Positions 45,429-57,746 of a stretch of DNA of 64,000 nucleotides are shown one piece after another (position 1 is the first letter of the stretch; the number at the start of each line of letters is the position of its first letter). The translations under genes were made by a program, and so were the position numbers. The notes under the pieces were generated by a model that did no database searches, was not told the origin of the DNA, and saw nothing but the letters and a program-made list of their open reading frames with translations. The stretch is from Brachionus rotundiformis (lineage: Eukaryota; Rotifera; Eurotatoria; Ploima; Brachionidae), in NCBI GenBank assembly GCA_016802295.1, contig JAESIW010000020.1, positions 62,001 to 126,000 of the forward strand, given 5' to 3'.

Positions 45429-48400
45429 ATGACTTGGATAAAGAATCAATTTAAATATTTGGTCTGTGGCTCGGCATTCCGGTGCTGCTGCTCTGTGCTG
45501 CCGGACATAAACGAGTCCACATCCACCAGACTCATGTATGCCTTTTTTTTCTTCACCGGCACCATGGTTTGTGTGGCCATGATGTCGCCATACTTGCTTG
45601 CAGATATACTCTATCCAGTAAGCCTTTGTCTTTAACCAATAACCTTTGAGTAACCATTTTTCCAAGTCTCCGCCATCCTCTCCCACCCCAAGCACTAAGC
45701 CAGCTGGTTCGAGCCTGTCAGAGGCCTTAAAGACCGACTCCTACATCCGCAACAAGCTCTCGTCAATGGTCTGTGAAGACGAGGACTTGGGCGGACCAAA
45801 CTGTCCAGTCTACTCTGGCCCAATCGCGGTCTACCGCTTCTCTCTGGCCATGGTTCTCTTCTACGCTTTTTTGATGCTTGCTACAATGGGTGTGTCCACC
45901 AGCAAAAGCTTTCGTGCTCGTTTGCACAATGGTTTTTGGCTTTGGAAGGCTCTGTTCGCCATCGGACTGGTCTCTTTTTGCTTCAAGTTGCCATTTTTCG
46001 GTCTCATGAAAACAGCATGGATGTACACTGGAATGGCCGCTGGCAGTCTTTACATAATAATTAATCTTTTAATACTCATCGAACTGTCCTATTCGTGGAC
46101 AGAAAAAATGTAAAATTTTATCCATTTTATATAACAAATATTAAATATTTTATATTGTTTTAAATTTTTAGTATGAACAAACAAACATGTAAATTTGTGT
46201 GGTACATATCTCTTATATTTTTGATAATCATATTCATGGCAATTTGGATCCTAATGGCCATTTACTTGTTGACCAATTTTGTGCCAAACACAAAGTGCAA
46301 AATGAACAGTACACTGATTAGTTTTGTGGCGTCGTCCTGCTTTTTGTTCTTTATTTTTGCCATTTTTGCCGCCGCAAAGACCAGTAACCAAATTAATTAA
46401 CAAAAGATAATTTTTTGTAAAGTTTTGTTTTTGTCTAGAAAAAACCTACACATATCTTTTACCAACTGCTTTTGTGTCGTGTTATGTGATTCTATTGACC
46501 TGGTCAGCCTTGACCAGCATTCCGTCCGAAAGTAAAAAAATGAAAAAATAAAAAATAAATATTTTTTTAAAGAAATTAATTTTATTATTTGTTTTAAAGA
46601 TAAAATAATTGACTACAGAAACAGCTCAATAGGACATTATAACTGGTGCAGTTCCAACATGCAAATAGTTGTGTTGGACCGAAAATTTATAGCTTATTTG
46701 ACTGTATTAGTATCCATCTTGATTACCATCTACACATCGTAAGTTCACTTATCTATTTTTTGCCATTATCTTATCTTAGATTTTGTCAACAATATTTAAA
46801 TTCATATATTTTATTAATTTTTTAATAATTATTTTTTACAAAAAAATATCTATTTAGTAGTATTAGAAGTTAATAGCACTGCGACTGAATTTGTGTTCAA
46901 GCTGAAGAATAGCCCTAATGAAAATGAAAAATGAGCAGTAGCTTGAAGAAAAGGAAAATTTTCTTTCATCCGGTTTAGCTTTAAACTGTTTAAATTCCGT
47001 GCATTGACTAAGTCAATTGGCACTTTGTTCCAAATCTTGTTGAAAAAGTTCATTTTCTCTATAAATAGATATATTTTGTGCTTTGAGCCTACAAACAAGA
47101 TTCTCGTTCTCTAAATTAGCAAATATTTTGAACGTTTGGATAAGATCGTCTCTCTGTCTTCTAATTTGAAGATTGGTCTAATCCATTCTTTTTAACCTGC
47201 CAGTAAAACTCTGTTCTCAACTTAGGGACCAACCTAGTCGCTCTTTTTCCCACTTTTTCCAACTTATTTATATTTTTTACTTAACATGGTTACCATGAGC
47301 TGATGGCATATTCCCTATTTGTATAAAAGTGTAGTGCTGTTTTTGTTAAGGAATTTGTTAACCCTCGGATAAGGTTAAGTAAATGAGATAGATTCAAATT
47401 GTTTTTTATACTTAATTTTTATCTATTTAACAATTAACCTACACAATTAAGGCCTGAAATGTGGAAATATTCGAATAACACGAATAAATGAAACAAGGTA
47501 GTACATATTTAAAGTAAAGACTTAAATTAAAAACGTCAAGATAAACGATGAAACTTATTATTTATTTAATTATTTAATTATTTAATTATTTAGCAGCACT
47601 GTTTCTAACTTGAATGTCCGATTTATCTCATAATTCATAAATATTCCAAGATCCTTTTCACAAAATGTTTTAGCTAAAAGTTGTCTTTCACCAGATTGTA
47701 TTTCAATTTCATATAGAGTTAGTACTACCCAGTGTAAGACTTTGCAGCAAAGTAAAATTTTTGATCAAATTTCAAGCGCTCAGTCTTGCTCAAACATTTT
47801 TAGATGCGCAATTAAATTTCATTGCAGAATTTTTATTCTCTTAACATTTGAAAGCTTTATTTTTAAACTTTAGAAAAATGATTGTAATTTCAAAAAATGC
47901 AATAAAATCTAATTGCGCATCTAAAAATGTTTGAGCAAGATTGAGCGCTTTAAATTTGATCAAAAATTTTACTTTGCTGACTTTGCAAAAATTTTATCTG
48001 CATCAATTTGATGTTTCAAGTTTGATGAAAAATTTTTTATGACGGCGATTATTTTGGTGTCGCCTGCATAGGGATTGTGAAGTTCGTTTCAATTGGATCG
48101 TTTAAATTCGGAAAAACTTGAACAATTTTTTTACCTTAAGTAATAATTTAGTTCTGTAAAATGTTGTTTAATCATATAACTAGTTTATAATTTATAATTT
48201 ATATATTTTGTATCTTTGTTACGATATGTCTGACAATTCTTACTTTATATTTTAATTATAATTATTGTGCAATTAGATTTAATTCTCAAATCAATAATTT
48301 TAATCAATAAAACGTTTAAATCTTAAAATGCTTAATTTTAAGCAAATTTGCTAAATGCATAATAATAAGTCTGCAATTTTCTGCATTTTGCACACCATCA

Positions 48401-49191
48401 AAATGCATTGAACAGTAGTGAACCAAAAAAGAGTTTTGAGTAACACCACTAAAAGCTGAAATCATCACAAGTTATAATTCTGATTTAATTGTTTATTTTT
48501 AATGATTTTTACTGTTAAAGAATTATAAGATAAAACTAATTTGACAATTTTCAAATATTTGAATAATAATTCGGTTTAGCTTGACCAAAAGGACAGTAGG
48601 AAAAAATTACCAATCTCTTTGTTAATGTTAAAATTCAATGATAGTTGATATAAATTTAATTTGAATATAATTTTTTAAGCCTGAAGACTTCTTCTGAGTC
48701 GCGGACTTTGGGAATTGAGCTAAACAAGCCAACAATTAATTTGAAACCTAAGAAACAGAGCCAATCTGGATGTTGTTGCTGCTGTTTGTGCTTTAATTGT
48801 TGTTCGTCATCAGAAAAACCAAGTATTAAAAAAATTTTCCAATAATTTTTTTTAAAATTAATGGAATTTAAATTTAGAAAAAAGCTCTTTTAAAGCAAAT
48901 TATGGTGGCCAAAGAGTCATAAAAAATGAACAAAATGGTGTCACGTACTCGTACTCGTTTTTTCATTTTATTTTCCTGCTGGCATCGTTTCACAACATGA
49001 TGAATTTAACCAATTGGAACAAACCTGAGCTGGCTTCGTTGGACAATTATGGAAAAAATCTTCCAACAGTTTACGTGAAAGCTGGTTCAGCAATTGTTTG
49101 CATTCTTATTTTTGGCTGCACTCTTTTGATAAGCTGTCTGTGCCCTAAAGGATCAAATAAACGAAATTTAAATGTTAGCTTTGAGATATAA
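45429..49191 (+). CDS. SERINC: Serine incorporator (SERINC/TDE family), 510 aa, seven exons
   Basis: Exons are 45429-45617, 45667-46109, 46172-46383, 46439-46531, 46600-46738, 48680-48822 and 48878-49191. All introns are GT-AG and phases agree, giving 511 codons with the stop. Family marks: the N-terminal 'CGSAFRCCCSVLP' and 'STRLMYAFFF', 'AVYRFSLAM' and 'LHNGFWLWKALFAIG' in exon 2, 'LLTWSAL' in exon 4, and in exon 7 'NGVTYSYSFFHFIFLLASFHNMMNLTNW', the conserved YSY..FH...L.S..M. .LT.W block. About ten transmembrane helices are expected. SERINC proteins are ER/plasma-membrane lipid-scrambling or lipid-handling carriers. Exon 6 encodes a cytosolic loop with five consecutive Cys. The 1.9-kb intron 5 hosts a LINE relic and a foldback element. 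Confidence 0.92.
46850..47290 (-). pseudogene. LINE relic in SERINC intron 5
   Basis: The minus strand reads 'EKVGKRATRLVPKLR' (the KVQRRATKLVP block), then a 'QVKKNGLDQSS...TERRSYPNVQNI' segment, and in another frame 'MNFFNKIWNKVPIDLVNARNLNSLK', the terminal FFSNRV..WN.LP..VV.A.S.N.FK pattern of CR1-like ORF2. Multiple frame breaks. It is antisense to SERINC. Confidence 0.65.
47745..47979. mobile_element. Foldback element, 235 bp, in SERINC intron 5
   Basis: Arms of about 80 bp, 47745-47825 and 47900-47979, are near-perfect inverted repeats: left 'cagcaaagtaaaatttttga', 'caagcgctca', 'gtttgagc' complement; right ends 'attttactttgctg'. They would fold the pre-mRNA into one long hairpin. The centre is A/T-rich and non-coding. 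A duplicated target site is not obvious. Confidence 0.8.
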
Positions 49192-50179
49192 ATTGTATTT
49201 ATCTGTAAAATAAAAAAATATTAAATCATTTTTTAAAAGCTTTTTTTTATCTAGATGGTACATTAATCTTAAGCTTGATATTCTCGTTTGAGCTAAATCA
49301 ATTATTAAAAATCTAAATTAATCAATTGGCGAATTTTTAATATCTTGACTTTTTATATCAAAGAATTAATAATAATAAAATTTAAATATATGGAAAAATT
49401 TTAGGAAAAAATTTTTATTATAGAAAATATAATTCTATTAGAAAATCTCTTGACAAATGTTTCGTATAAATAAACTAGTATACGTAATCGAGCACCAAAA
49501 TTCCAAAGAGTATTCAACCTTTATCAACAATTTTGAAACCCTCTTTGGAATCATTTAGTCAAATGATTTGATAGAAATTTCTAAAAGCTCAATTTTATTC
49601 GAGTTTTTTATAACAAAACAGAGAAAATATAAAAAAATTAAAGGATAATAAGGAAGATCCCTACTCGATCCGTGTTGAAGATGATGAAGTGGAAATTTTG
49701 AAAAAATCGACAAAAGAGTTTCGAAAATGACAAGCTTCATTAACCATAACCAAAATAAATATAAAAATAACCTTTAAAGATATGAAAAACTAACTAATAA
49801 AAACAATTCTCTTAAATAAAAATAATCTTGAAAAATTTTATTGGAAAAAAGAAAATCAAAAGAAATTATTAACTATTTATTGAAGACATTCACATTATTT
49901 TAACCAAGTGTAATATGAAAATATACAAATTATCAAGAAAGGTCTGATAAAACAAAGAGATAACAATTTGGCTTCATCATTATCAAAATTTATGTAATGT
50001 TTATTTAAATATTTATTCGAAATAATATTTCTAAAAATATAATTAGTTAAAACCAATTGAAAAGCCGAAGTAAGTATTTGAAATTCTATTTAGAATCCTG
50101 GAAAAAAGTCAGTGTTTATATGTGTCTTAAAAAAATTATAAATTATAAACTTTAAAGACTAAAAAAAATTAAAAAAGGA
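49192..50179. other. AT-rich intergenic sequence, no gene seen
   Basis: 3' flank of SERINC; low-complexity sequence without supported features. Confidence 0.4.
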
Positions 50180-50393
50180 TATTGATTAGGAGTATGACCA
50201 ATTAAAGTTTTATTGCATTCCCGATATTCCAAATCTTTATAGTTTTATCCCAACTACCACTAGCTAATGTATTTTCATTGATTAATTTAAGACAGATAAT
50301 TGCGCCAGTATGACCAATTAAAGTTTTATTGCATTAACAATTTTAGATATTCCAAATTTTTATAGTTCGATCCTCACTGCCACTGGCTAATGT
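50180..50393 (-). pseudogene. WD40-repeat fragments fused to the polycystin relic
   Basis: Two broken WD40 units read on the minus strand: 'TLASGSEDRTIKIWNI' then a stop, followed by 'TLIGHTGAIICLKLINENT' and 'LASGSWDKTIKIWNI' with frame breaks. They are closely related to the units of the gene at 55994-56998 (same spacing and wording). The junction with polycystin sequence is at 50393/50394, within one continuous open frame. Confidence 0.7.
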
Positions 50394-52032
50394 AGGAGTG
50401 GTGTCAGCTTCATAGTAGAGAATGTTGGCCAGCATTGTAATGAAGAGAAGCACATAGGCGCATGTAAGTCTATCCAGACGAGTGAATGAGCTGAGTGTTG
50501 GTCTGGCAATAAACGATATCCATAAATGACCATGGCTAAGTTTATCTTTGGTTTCACGTTTTAAAAAGTAGACTAGGATTTTAAGCTCTTCTTCGCCAGC
50601 CACGTTCAATTTGCGATCAATTTTTCCATCTCCTTTTTCCAATGCAAACCTAATAATTTCAATTTAGTTATTTCAATCAAACAAAATAATTATTAAAAAA
50701 TTTAATTTTTAATTGAGAGAATTTATTCAAAAAACAAGTAATAACAATCTTTAGGCAGTTGACCTCTATGGCTATTTATAAATAAACAAAAGATAAAAAG
50801 TAGATAAAAACAAAATACTAATCTGTTTTTTGTAGGATTTTTGCTTGTTACTAAAATACTATTAAATTAGATATTTTTATCAAGATAACTTTAATAACTT
50901 AATTTTTATGTTTTTTCTAGTTTTGATTAAGAAAAATTTAGCGAAAATATGGAAAACAGAAAATATTAATATTATCTCTTTAAAATCTTATCTATTTCAA
51001 GGTTCCATCACAGGCCCACACAAACTGTCCTAAATAACACTTCATTTTTTTTCTTTTTTGTGTTTTAGTGTTATTATTCTAAAGGAGCAATAAACTCGGC
51101 ACAGATACACAAATAAATAAATAAATGAATAATATATTAATTAAATTTTATTTAATATTATAAAATTATAAAATTAGTTTTTTAGTCTTAACACTGGCTA
51201 TCAATAAAAGTGTCTATTGATAAAACATATTCATTCTTAAATTAATTAGCTCTTTAATCTAAAAATCTTAAAATTTAAATTTAAATTTAAACAAATGAAC
51301 ATTTATTTACCATTGCTCGGATATAAAGACAAACTTCTCATTTGTTTGCATATCTGTGACAATTATGTGCTTCAAAACCCATGACGAATCTTGGCGATTT
51401 TTGGCTGAATTGTCATGAAAGACTCGACAATGAAACAAGCTTCCAAGTGGAGCCTCGACTCCCATGATAAACGTGTCCATGGAGCTTCTCTGAAACAAGT
51501 GCTTATTTTCTTGTGTTACCAGGCGTCCATTTTGATTATAATTAAGCGTTATTGGACTTGAGCCGCAAAGTATTTTGCAAAATTTTGATCTAGCCAATTT
51601 TGGCACTCGATAGAAAAATATGTGCTCAAAGCGAACCCATTGTGTGTGTTTAGCCTGCATGAGCCATTGTAAGGTCTTTCGTTTATTTTCAAATTAAGAA
51701 ATGTGGAGCCAAGAGCAGTTGAATTATTGGCAAATAAAGTCCTAATGTCTAAATCAATTCTCCAGAAAAGGGCGCCTTTTAGCAAGTCGAAAATTTTGGC
51801 CTTGATGGTAAATTCCTGCTCATACTCACCATAAATACAGGATTCCATAATGGAACGATTGGCCATTTTCCATTCGGAATTTTCATTTAATCTAAAAAAT
51901 ATTTTGTGTGAAAACAAGACCATTTTGCTTTGGTCACAGCCATCAATGCAGCTACTTTGCAAAACGAGCTGATAAGCGGAATTAATTTTGGTATATTTTC
52001 CAAATGGCTTACAACAATTTTTCAAAGGACAT
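50394..52032 (-). pseudogene. Polycystin-1-like (REJ-PLAT-TM) gene fragment
   Basis: Upstream exon 52032-51311: the first part matches the REJ module (Cys-rich start 'NCCKPFGKYT', ending 'GSCRLNTHNGFALSTYFSIECQNWLD', the usual G.C.V.P..G.AL.T.F...C..W.D pattern). Without any GPS or first membrane helix it passes, through a frame change near 51565, into the second half of a PLAT domain ('RSSMDTFIMGVEAPLGSLFHCRVFHDNS', then 'WVLKHIIVTDM'). A phase-2 intron (51310-50650) leads to exon 50649-50394, 'FALEKGDGKIDRKL', then 'HGHLWISFIARPTLSSFTRLDRLT', the polycystin segment before TM2, and one TM helix. In family members, hundreds of residues separate REJ and PLAT, so this is internally deleted and then cut off by WD40 sequence. 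Confidence 0.75.
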
Positions 52033-52405
52033 CTTTTTTGATAAGAATTATTTTATTTTGATTAATTTTTTAATTTTAAAAGAAAAATTACACAATGGAT
52101 CCAACTGGTATTTCTGATGGTACATCTTTCCTAAATGGTTCGTGGTCACCACAAACAAATTAATTTTGTCTTCAAACTTTCTGTTATTCTGATCTTGAGA
52201 TCAGCAGCAAGTGATTCTTGACTGACCAGAGCGGGATGAAGATTAAAAAAAACATATAAAATGTTAATCTTAAAAAACATAACATATAGAAAAAATTGAG
52301 ATTTTAACTTTGTAAAAGAGTGAAGTAAAACATAAATTCGAACATAATTAACTTAAAATGTGACTAAAACATATACACTTTTTGCTAAATGTGAATAAAA
52401 CATAA

Positions 52406-53600
52406 ATGAAAGTTCTTTATCCACATTGTCGTTGTTCAAATGATTGTCAGACTCGTTATTTAATTAACAAATGTGTCAAAACTGGTCAAGTATTAATCAA
52501 ATCTCTTTATCCCCATGTCCCAGTATGTCCCAACATTTCAGATAAAACAAATAAACATTTGAAAAAACCAGGTATTTCTAAGAAATATAAGGTTATAATT
52601 GAAGACCTTATTTATAGAAATATAGCAAAACCGTACTCTATTTACCAAAAAATTTTACTTGATCATGGTGATGACCCATCAATCCCTTAATTGTTGCAAA
52701 TTCAAAATGTTAAGTATCGCAGATATAGAGATGGGGATATAAATTGTTTAGGTGGTTTACTAGAACACGTGACACCTAGATTAATTTCAAATTTAGACTT
52801 TATTTCTCTCGATAAGGACGAATCTTTCTATTTTGGGGCTAAAATTAATGAGGGAAGTGAAGAAAAACATTTTCATTTAGGAATAACAAGTCTTGCGCTC
52901 CTTTCTAATGTCAATAATGGTCGTATGTCAATAATTTTTCATTTTGATTGTACATATAAAATCGTAAAATACGGGTTTCCCATAATTGTTTTTGGATGTA
53001 CAGATATAAGACGAAAGGTTTACCCTATTTGCTATTTTATCAAGAATTAGATTACAATTTTTTCTGGAATTGAAGCTATGAAATTGATTAAAATTGATTT
53101 AATTAAAACTATGGATTACATATGTATTGATGCTGAACGTGCTAGTTCAAATAGCATAAATAAAATTTCAAAGACACAAAAATAATTATGTGTTGGTATC
53201 ATTTAAAAGATAATGTAAGTATTTTTCATTTTTATTGTTAATTAATTGATTAATTGGTTGATTTAGATTAACAAAAATTCAAAAAAAATCCCTAAAAACT
53301 TTCAAGATTTAGTTGTGAATGATATTAAACATCTCAAGTGTACAAAGACTTTTGATTCATTTGAGCCAAAAAAAAAGAAATGTTATAGCGAAATGGAAGA
53401 AAATGCCATACATGAAGACATTCGTAAGTTATTTTAGGAAACAATGGATTGATTCACCTTTTTGTAACTGGCAGCTTTTCCAAACCCCACCTGGCTGTTC
53501 AATGTAGAATTGTCCAATAGAATCGTACAATGGAAAAATAAAAGTTTTTCACAGGCAGAACGAAATTCAATTTACAATTAAAAAAGAGGCGAGATTCAAA
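52406..53600 (+). pseudogene. MULE-type transposase relic
   Basis: From 52406 an N-terminal Cys/His-rich part (a 'YPHCRCSNDCQTRYLINKC' segment), then past a TAA (52688-52690) the MULE core: 'IIFHFDCTYKIVKYGFPIIVFGCTDIRRKVYPICYF', where Asp in 'FDCTYK' is the first catalytic residue and the layout D.TY.......P.....V.D......P is diagnostic. A stop (53048-53050) and a small intron (about 53216-53266) interrupt what follows ('CIDAERAS' could be the second Asp block). Decayed; terminal inverted repeats not located. Confidence 0.7.
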
Positions 53601-53959
53601 AACGAAAAGTTGGGCCATGGTACGAAATAAAATAATATATGTTTTTTTCACTGTTTTTATTGATCAAATTAACTTAAATTTTTTTTATTCCTTGTATAAA
53701 TTTACATGTTTTGGATCACTTTTTGATAAATTTAATTTATGTTTTATTCACAGAATTTCAAAATAAGTTTTTGTTTTGATTCACATTTGATTTAGATCCA
53801 TATTTGATTCGTAATTCCATGTGGCTTTCAGTAACTGTAAACCAACCATTTCCCTTAAATAATAAATCAATTCTTCGTATGGGCTAAAGAAAAAAAGATA
53901 ACTTATGATAAGTTTTATTTTCCTTTAGATGATTTTAATAAGATTACTGTTTCCGAATT

Positions 53960-55345
53960 TAACCGTTATCCATTTGGAAAATCGTCGGTTTGAGATTAGA
54001 TAGCTCCCATTGCATATCCTGAGGTATCCGTATGTAATATAAATTTTCTTTTGAAATCTGGTTGTCAAAGTATTTGCTCAGATATTAGAATTTCCTTCAG
54101 AGTGTTGAAAGCTTTTTCTTGTTCAGTTTCCGATATGAATTTTACTTCTTTTCTAAGCAATGCATACAACGGTCCGGTAATCTTTGCGTAGTCTTTAATA
54201 AAAACTCTGTAATAATTTGTGGCACCTAGAAATTCTTGTACTTATTTTACAATTTAGGACATTTTCGTTCTAATATAGTTTGAATTTTCGAAGGATCCAT
54301 CTCTATCGACGAAGATGTAACCACGAAACCTAAAATTTTGATTTTGGTTGCAAACCAAAAGCATTTGTGGAGTTTTATTTTAAGTTCGTTGTCCCTTAAT
54401 GCTTTTGCAACCAGTCTTATATGTTCTTTATAATCACTACATGTTTTCGAGTGGATAATTATATCATCTAGATACACTTAGCAGAACGGCATTTTTCCAA
54501 ATATCCGATACATCATTCTACTAAATTAAGCAGGTGCATTTTTTAGCCCGAAAGGAAGTCTTTTAAACTGGTAATGTACATCGGGTGTAGAAAAAGCTGT
54601 CTTTTCAACCGAATCAGGGTGCATTTCTACTTGCCAATAACCCGATATTTGATCCAATGTCGAAAAATAATTAGAACCGTTGAGTCTTGTCAAAATATCA
54701 TCAATTCTAGGTAATGGCCAGGTTTCCGTAATTGCTTTTTGATTCAATTTTCTGTAGTCAATACATAGCGTTTACTTCCATCTTTTTTTGGTATTAAGAC
54801 CACTGGTGAAGACCATGGCGAAGAAGAAATTTCTATTATGTCATTATCCATCATTGTTTTAACTCGTTCTTTCAGTGATTTTCGATAAGGTCTTTGAAAA
54901 ATTAGAACTTCGTCTGTTGTTCTAATCACGTGTTTATCAACTTTACTACTTTTTAGTTCTTTAATGTTAATTGCGAATCTATCTCTTATTGGCTCTTTAA
55001 AGTACTGGTATTCACTTTCATCTAGTTTATCCATTGGTTTAATTTCTATTTTATCTGCAAAGGATTCTAGAAGCCATTCTTCAATAAAAATGTATTGATC
55101 ATCTGAATAGTTATCGTCTGGGTATACTTCATTATTTAGTTTTTCACTTAAAACTTGATTACAGTATTCATTATCCGACACATCCAGGAAAACTACTTCA
55201 CTTGGGAATTTTAAGGTTTTTTCGCTGGGGTTTAGACTTGCTCCTGTTAGCATAATCCAATCGAGACCAAGCAGACCATCATTATCTTCATGATCGATTA
55301 CATCAACTAATATCAATTCATCAGTGGTCATCTTTAATTATAAAA
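53960..55345 (-). pseudogene. pol: Ty3/gypsy pol relic (protease end, RT, RNase H start)
   Basis: On the minus strand from 55331, 'GLLGLDWI' is the C-terminal landmark of the aspartic protease. Then come 'FQRPYRKSLKERVKTMMDNDIIEISSSPWSSPVVLIPKKDG' (RT entry), a frame break at about 54745, and 'WPLPRIDDILTRLNGSNYFSTLDQISGYWQV' with the first catalytic Asp. 'FKRLPFGLKNAP' follows and, after another break, 'MYLDDIIIHS' with the YLDD box. After 'ILGFVV' a last piece (54240-53990) reads 'EFLGATNYYRVFIKDYAKITGPLYALL' and 'FILHTDTSGYAMGAI', the start of RNase H. Integrase and LTRs are missing. It is AT-rich, unlike the gag/integrase in the palindrome, so it is another lineage. Confidence 0.85.
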
Positions 55346-55993
55346 GCCACTTTTGAGTTTTTTTAAGAGTTCACTAATAGTTGAAGCTGGAATTCTCATA
55401 TTTAATTCAGTTGAGAATATTCCGATTAGATCTTTTTGACCAGTCTAAGGATTAGATACATGAAAATCGCATATCTTTTTCTTTTGTTCTCTTTTAAGTT
55501 CATTTTTAATTCGTTTTGGCTTGAGATCCTTTTTTCAAATTAAAATATTATGATTTGAGCTTAGTGTTTTTTACTTAAAAAAATTACGAATAAAAGATTG
55601 ATAATTATAACATGTTGATTTAGAATTTTAATTTTTTTTGTTACGAACGGCAAAATAAACCGAACTTAAATTACGAATAAAAGTGATGAAATTTGTATTG
55701 AAATTATTGAAAAGGGGTAGGGACCTTATAAAAACGTCCGAAGCCGAATTTTACGAATAAAGGAATTTCTGAATAAAGCCAGTCGACTGTATCATGATTA
55801 CGAAAATTTTTATCTGTTTTAAAATTTATTCGAAAAAATATTTTCATATTTTTAATTAATAATATTAAAATTTATTGAAAAACCGAAGAACATATTTAAA
55901 ATTCTATTTTTTAAAATCCTGAAAGAAAATCAGTTCAAATTTTAAAATTTTTATAAGAACAATGTATTTAAAATAAATATAAATTGTTTATAA
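55346..55993. other. AT-rich spacer with 'ttacgaataaa' words
   Basis: The word ttacgaataaa recurs about three times between 55580 and 55760, resembling the patch at 13925-14150. No gene. Confidence 0.3.
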
Positions 55994-56998
55994 CTAATTT
56001 GAGATATCCCAAATCTTTATAGTTCTATCCACACTGCTACTAGCTAATGTATTTTCATTGATTAATTTAAGACAGACAATTCCGCCAGTGTGACCAGTTA
56101 AAGTTTTAGTGCATTCCCAATTTGAAATATTCCAAATCTTTATAGTTTTATCCCAACTGCTACTAGCTAATGTATTTTCATTGATTAATTTAAGACAGAC
56201 AATTCCGCCAGTGTGACCAGTTAAAGTTTTAGAGCATTCCCAATTTGAAATATTCCAAATCTTTATAGTTTTATCATTACTGCCACTAGCTAATGTATTT
56301 TCATTGATTAATTTTAGACAATAAATTCCGCCAGTGTGACCAGTTAAAGTTTTAGTGCATTCCCAATTTGAAATATTTCGAATTGTAATTCTTTCCTTTT
56401 CTAAATTAAATCCTTGTATTTGTATTTCTCCAATCAATTCATTTAATGGTAAATTACTATTATTGTATGAATATTTATTTTTTTTTAATTCCTCTTTTAT
56501 TTTCTTTTGAAAACAAATATTCTCGTTTATTTTATTATTGTAATCTTCTGTTATTTGCAATTTATCAAAAACATTTTCTTTACTTTCGATTTCCTCATTG
56601 AATTTTTCTCTTTCTAATATCTCGAATTTTTTAATTTTTATATTATCTATAAATTCTTGTTTCTTTTCTTCTAATTTGTAAATCATTTCATTTCGTTGAT
56701 CGTTAATATCTTTTATCATTTTCTCAACATTTAGATCAATTTCATTCACTATTTTATCGAAATGATCTTCAATATAAATTTCTAAATTATTTTCTCTTAA
56801 TTTTTCTATTTCACATTCAATCTTTTTTCTTGTTATTGCCAATTTATTAATTGGATAATTTAATATTTCCTCTTTATTTACATTATGCTTCTTGCATTCT
56901 GGGCATATAAAACTTGATCCTCTATTCATCATATTTTTATAAGTAGTCCATTTTTCGCAAGTTAGTCTTATCTTGACTACTTCCATTTTCTTAATCAC
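55994..56998 (-). CDS. Zinc-finger-like, coiled-coil, three-blade WD40 protein (334 aa)
   Basis: The N-terminus has a degenerate Cys/His cluster (residues 13-39: one Cys, then 'CPECKKH') like half of a RING or B-box. Residues about 60-200 are Lys/Glu-rich coiled coil. The C-terminus carries three WD40 units with an exact 41-residue period (123 bp), each reading GHTGGI-x-CLKLINENTLAS-x-S-x-D-x-TIKIW. The units are almost identical at DNA level, so they amplified recently. A WD40 propeller normally needs about seven blades; three would require oligomerisation, or the gene is truncated at its 3' end, since it stops right after a unit boundary. The overall order resembles TRIM-like proteins with a propeller replacing the usual C-terminal domain. 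Start: ATG at 56998, with a second ATG five codons in. Confidence 0.6.
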   Translation of the reverse strand: MIKKMEVVKIRLTCEKWTTYKNMMNRGSSFICPECKKHNVNKEEILNYPINKLAITRKKIECEIEKLRENNLEIYIEDHFDKIVNEIDLNVEKMIKDINDQRNEMIYKLEEKKQEFIDNIKIKKFEILEREKFNEEIESKENVFDKLQITEDYNNKINENICFQKKIKEELKKNKYSYNNSNLPLNELIGEIQIQGFNLEKERITIRNISNWECTKTLTGHTGGIYCLKLINENTLASGSNDKTIKIWNISNWECSKTLTGHTGGIVCLKLINENTLASSSWDKTIKIWNISNWECTKTLTGHTGGIVCLKLINENTLASSSVDRTIKIWDISN

Positions 56999-57746
56999 TT
57001 TTTAAAATTTCTTTTTATTTTTTATTTTAAATACCTTGTACTTTATCTAATAAAAAATTTTGATAAGAATTTATCTTTTTTTTTTATAAAATAATAAATA
57101 ATCTCTAATTCAAAAAAAAATATATAACTATTTAATCTGCTGCTTTGTTTAAAAATTCAAATCTTATGATGAATGCAGACTTACCTAGTTTGTCTGGAAG
57201 TTATTTGTTGTTTATTCAAAGTTATTAGTTTTTTATTCAAAACTCTGTTTGCCAAAATTTCGGTTTCTTTTTAAATTTTTCAATTAATTAGACAAACTTT
57301 AGTATATATGCTAAAAATGAGATTTTTTAAATCGGTTTGTGGCTTTTTGATTCATGACTAATTAAAAAAATTAGGAAATCTTTTTTAATAATAGATATTT
57401 ATAAGAATATATTTGAATTTGGATAGATAAATTTTTGGTCTTTTACTAATATAATATAATAAGAATTTTGAAATAGATAGATGATGAAATTTTAAATTTA
57501 TGCTTTTAAAAAGATATGATTAGTCTTTACGAAACTTAAGAAGGAGGAGTAGTAGTTAGTTGAACTGTAATTCGCAAAATACCTGAGCAGAGCTCTAATG
57601 AGTTATAGCAATCGCTTCTTTATTCAAAAGCCAAGCATCTAATTTCGACTTTAAAAAATTCAATTTTTTTTGGTTCCATATGTTTACAACTATATCTATG
57701 AAAAAATGGAAACACGAAGAATAGTTTTTTATCTGTTCTTGACGTA

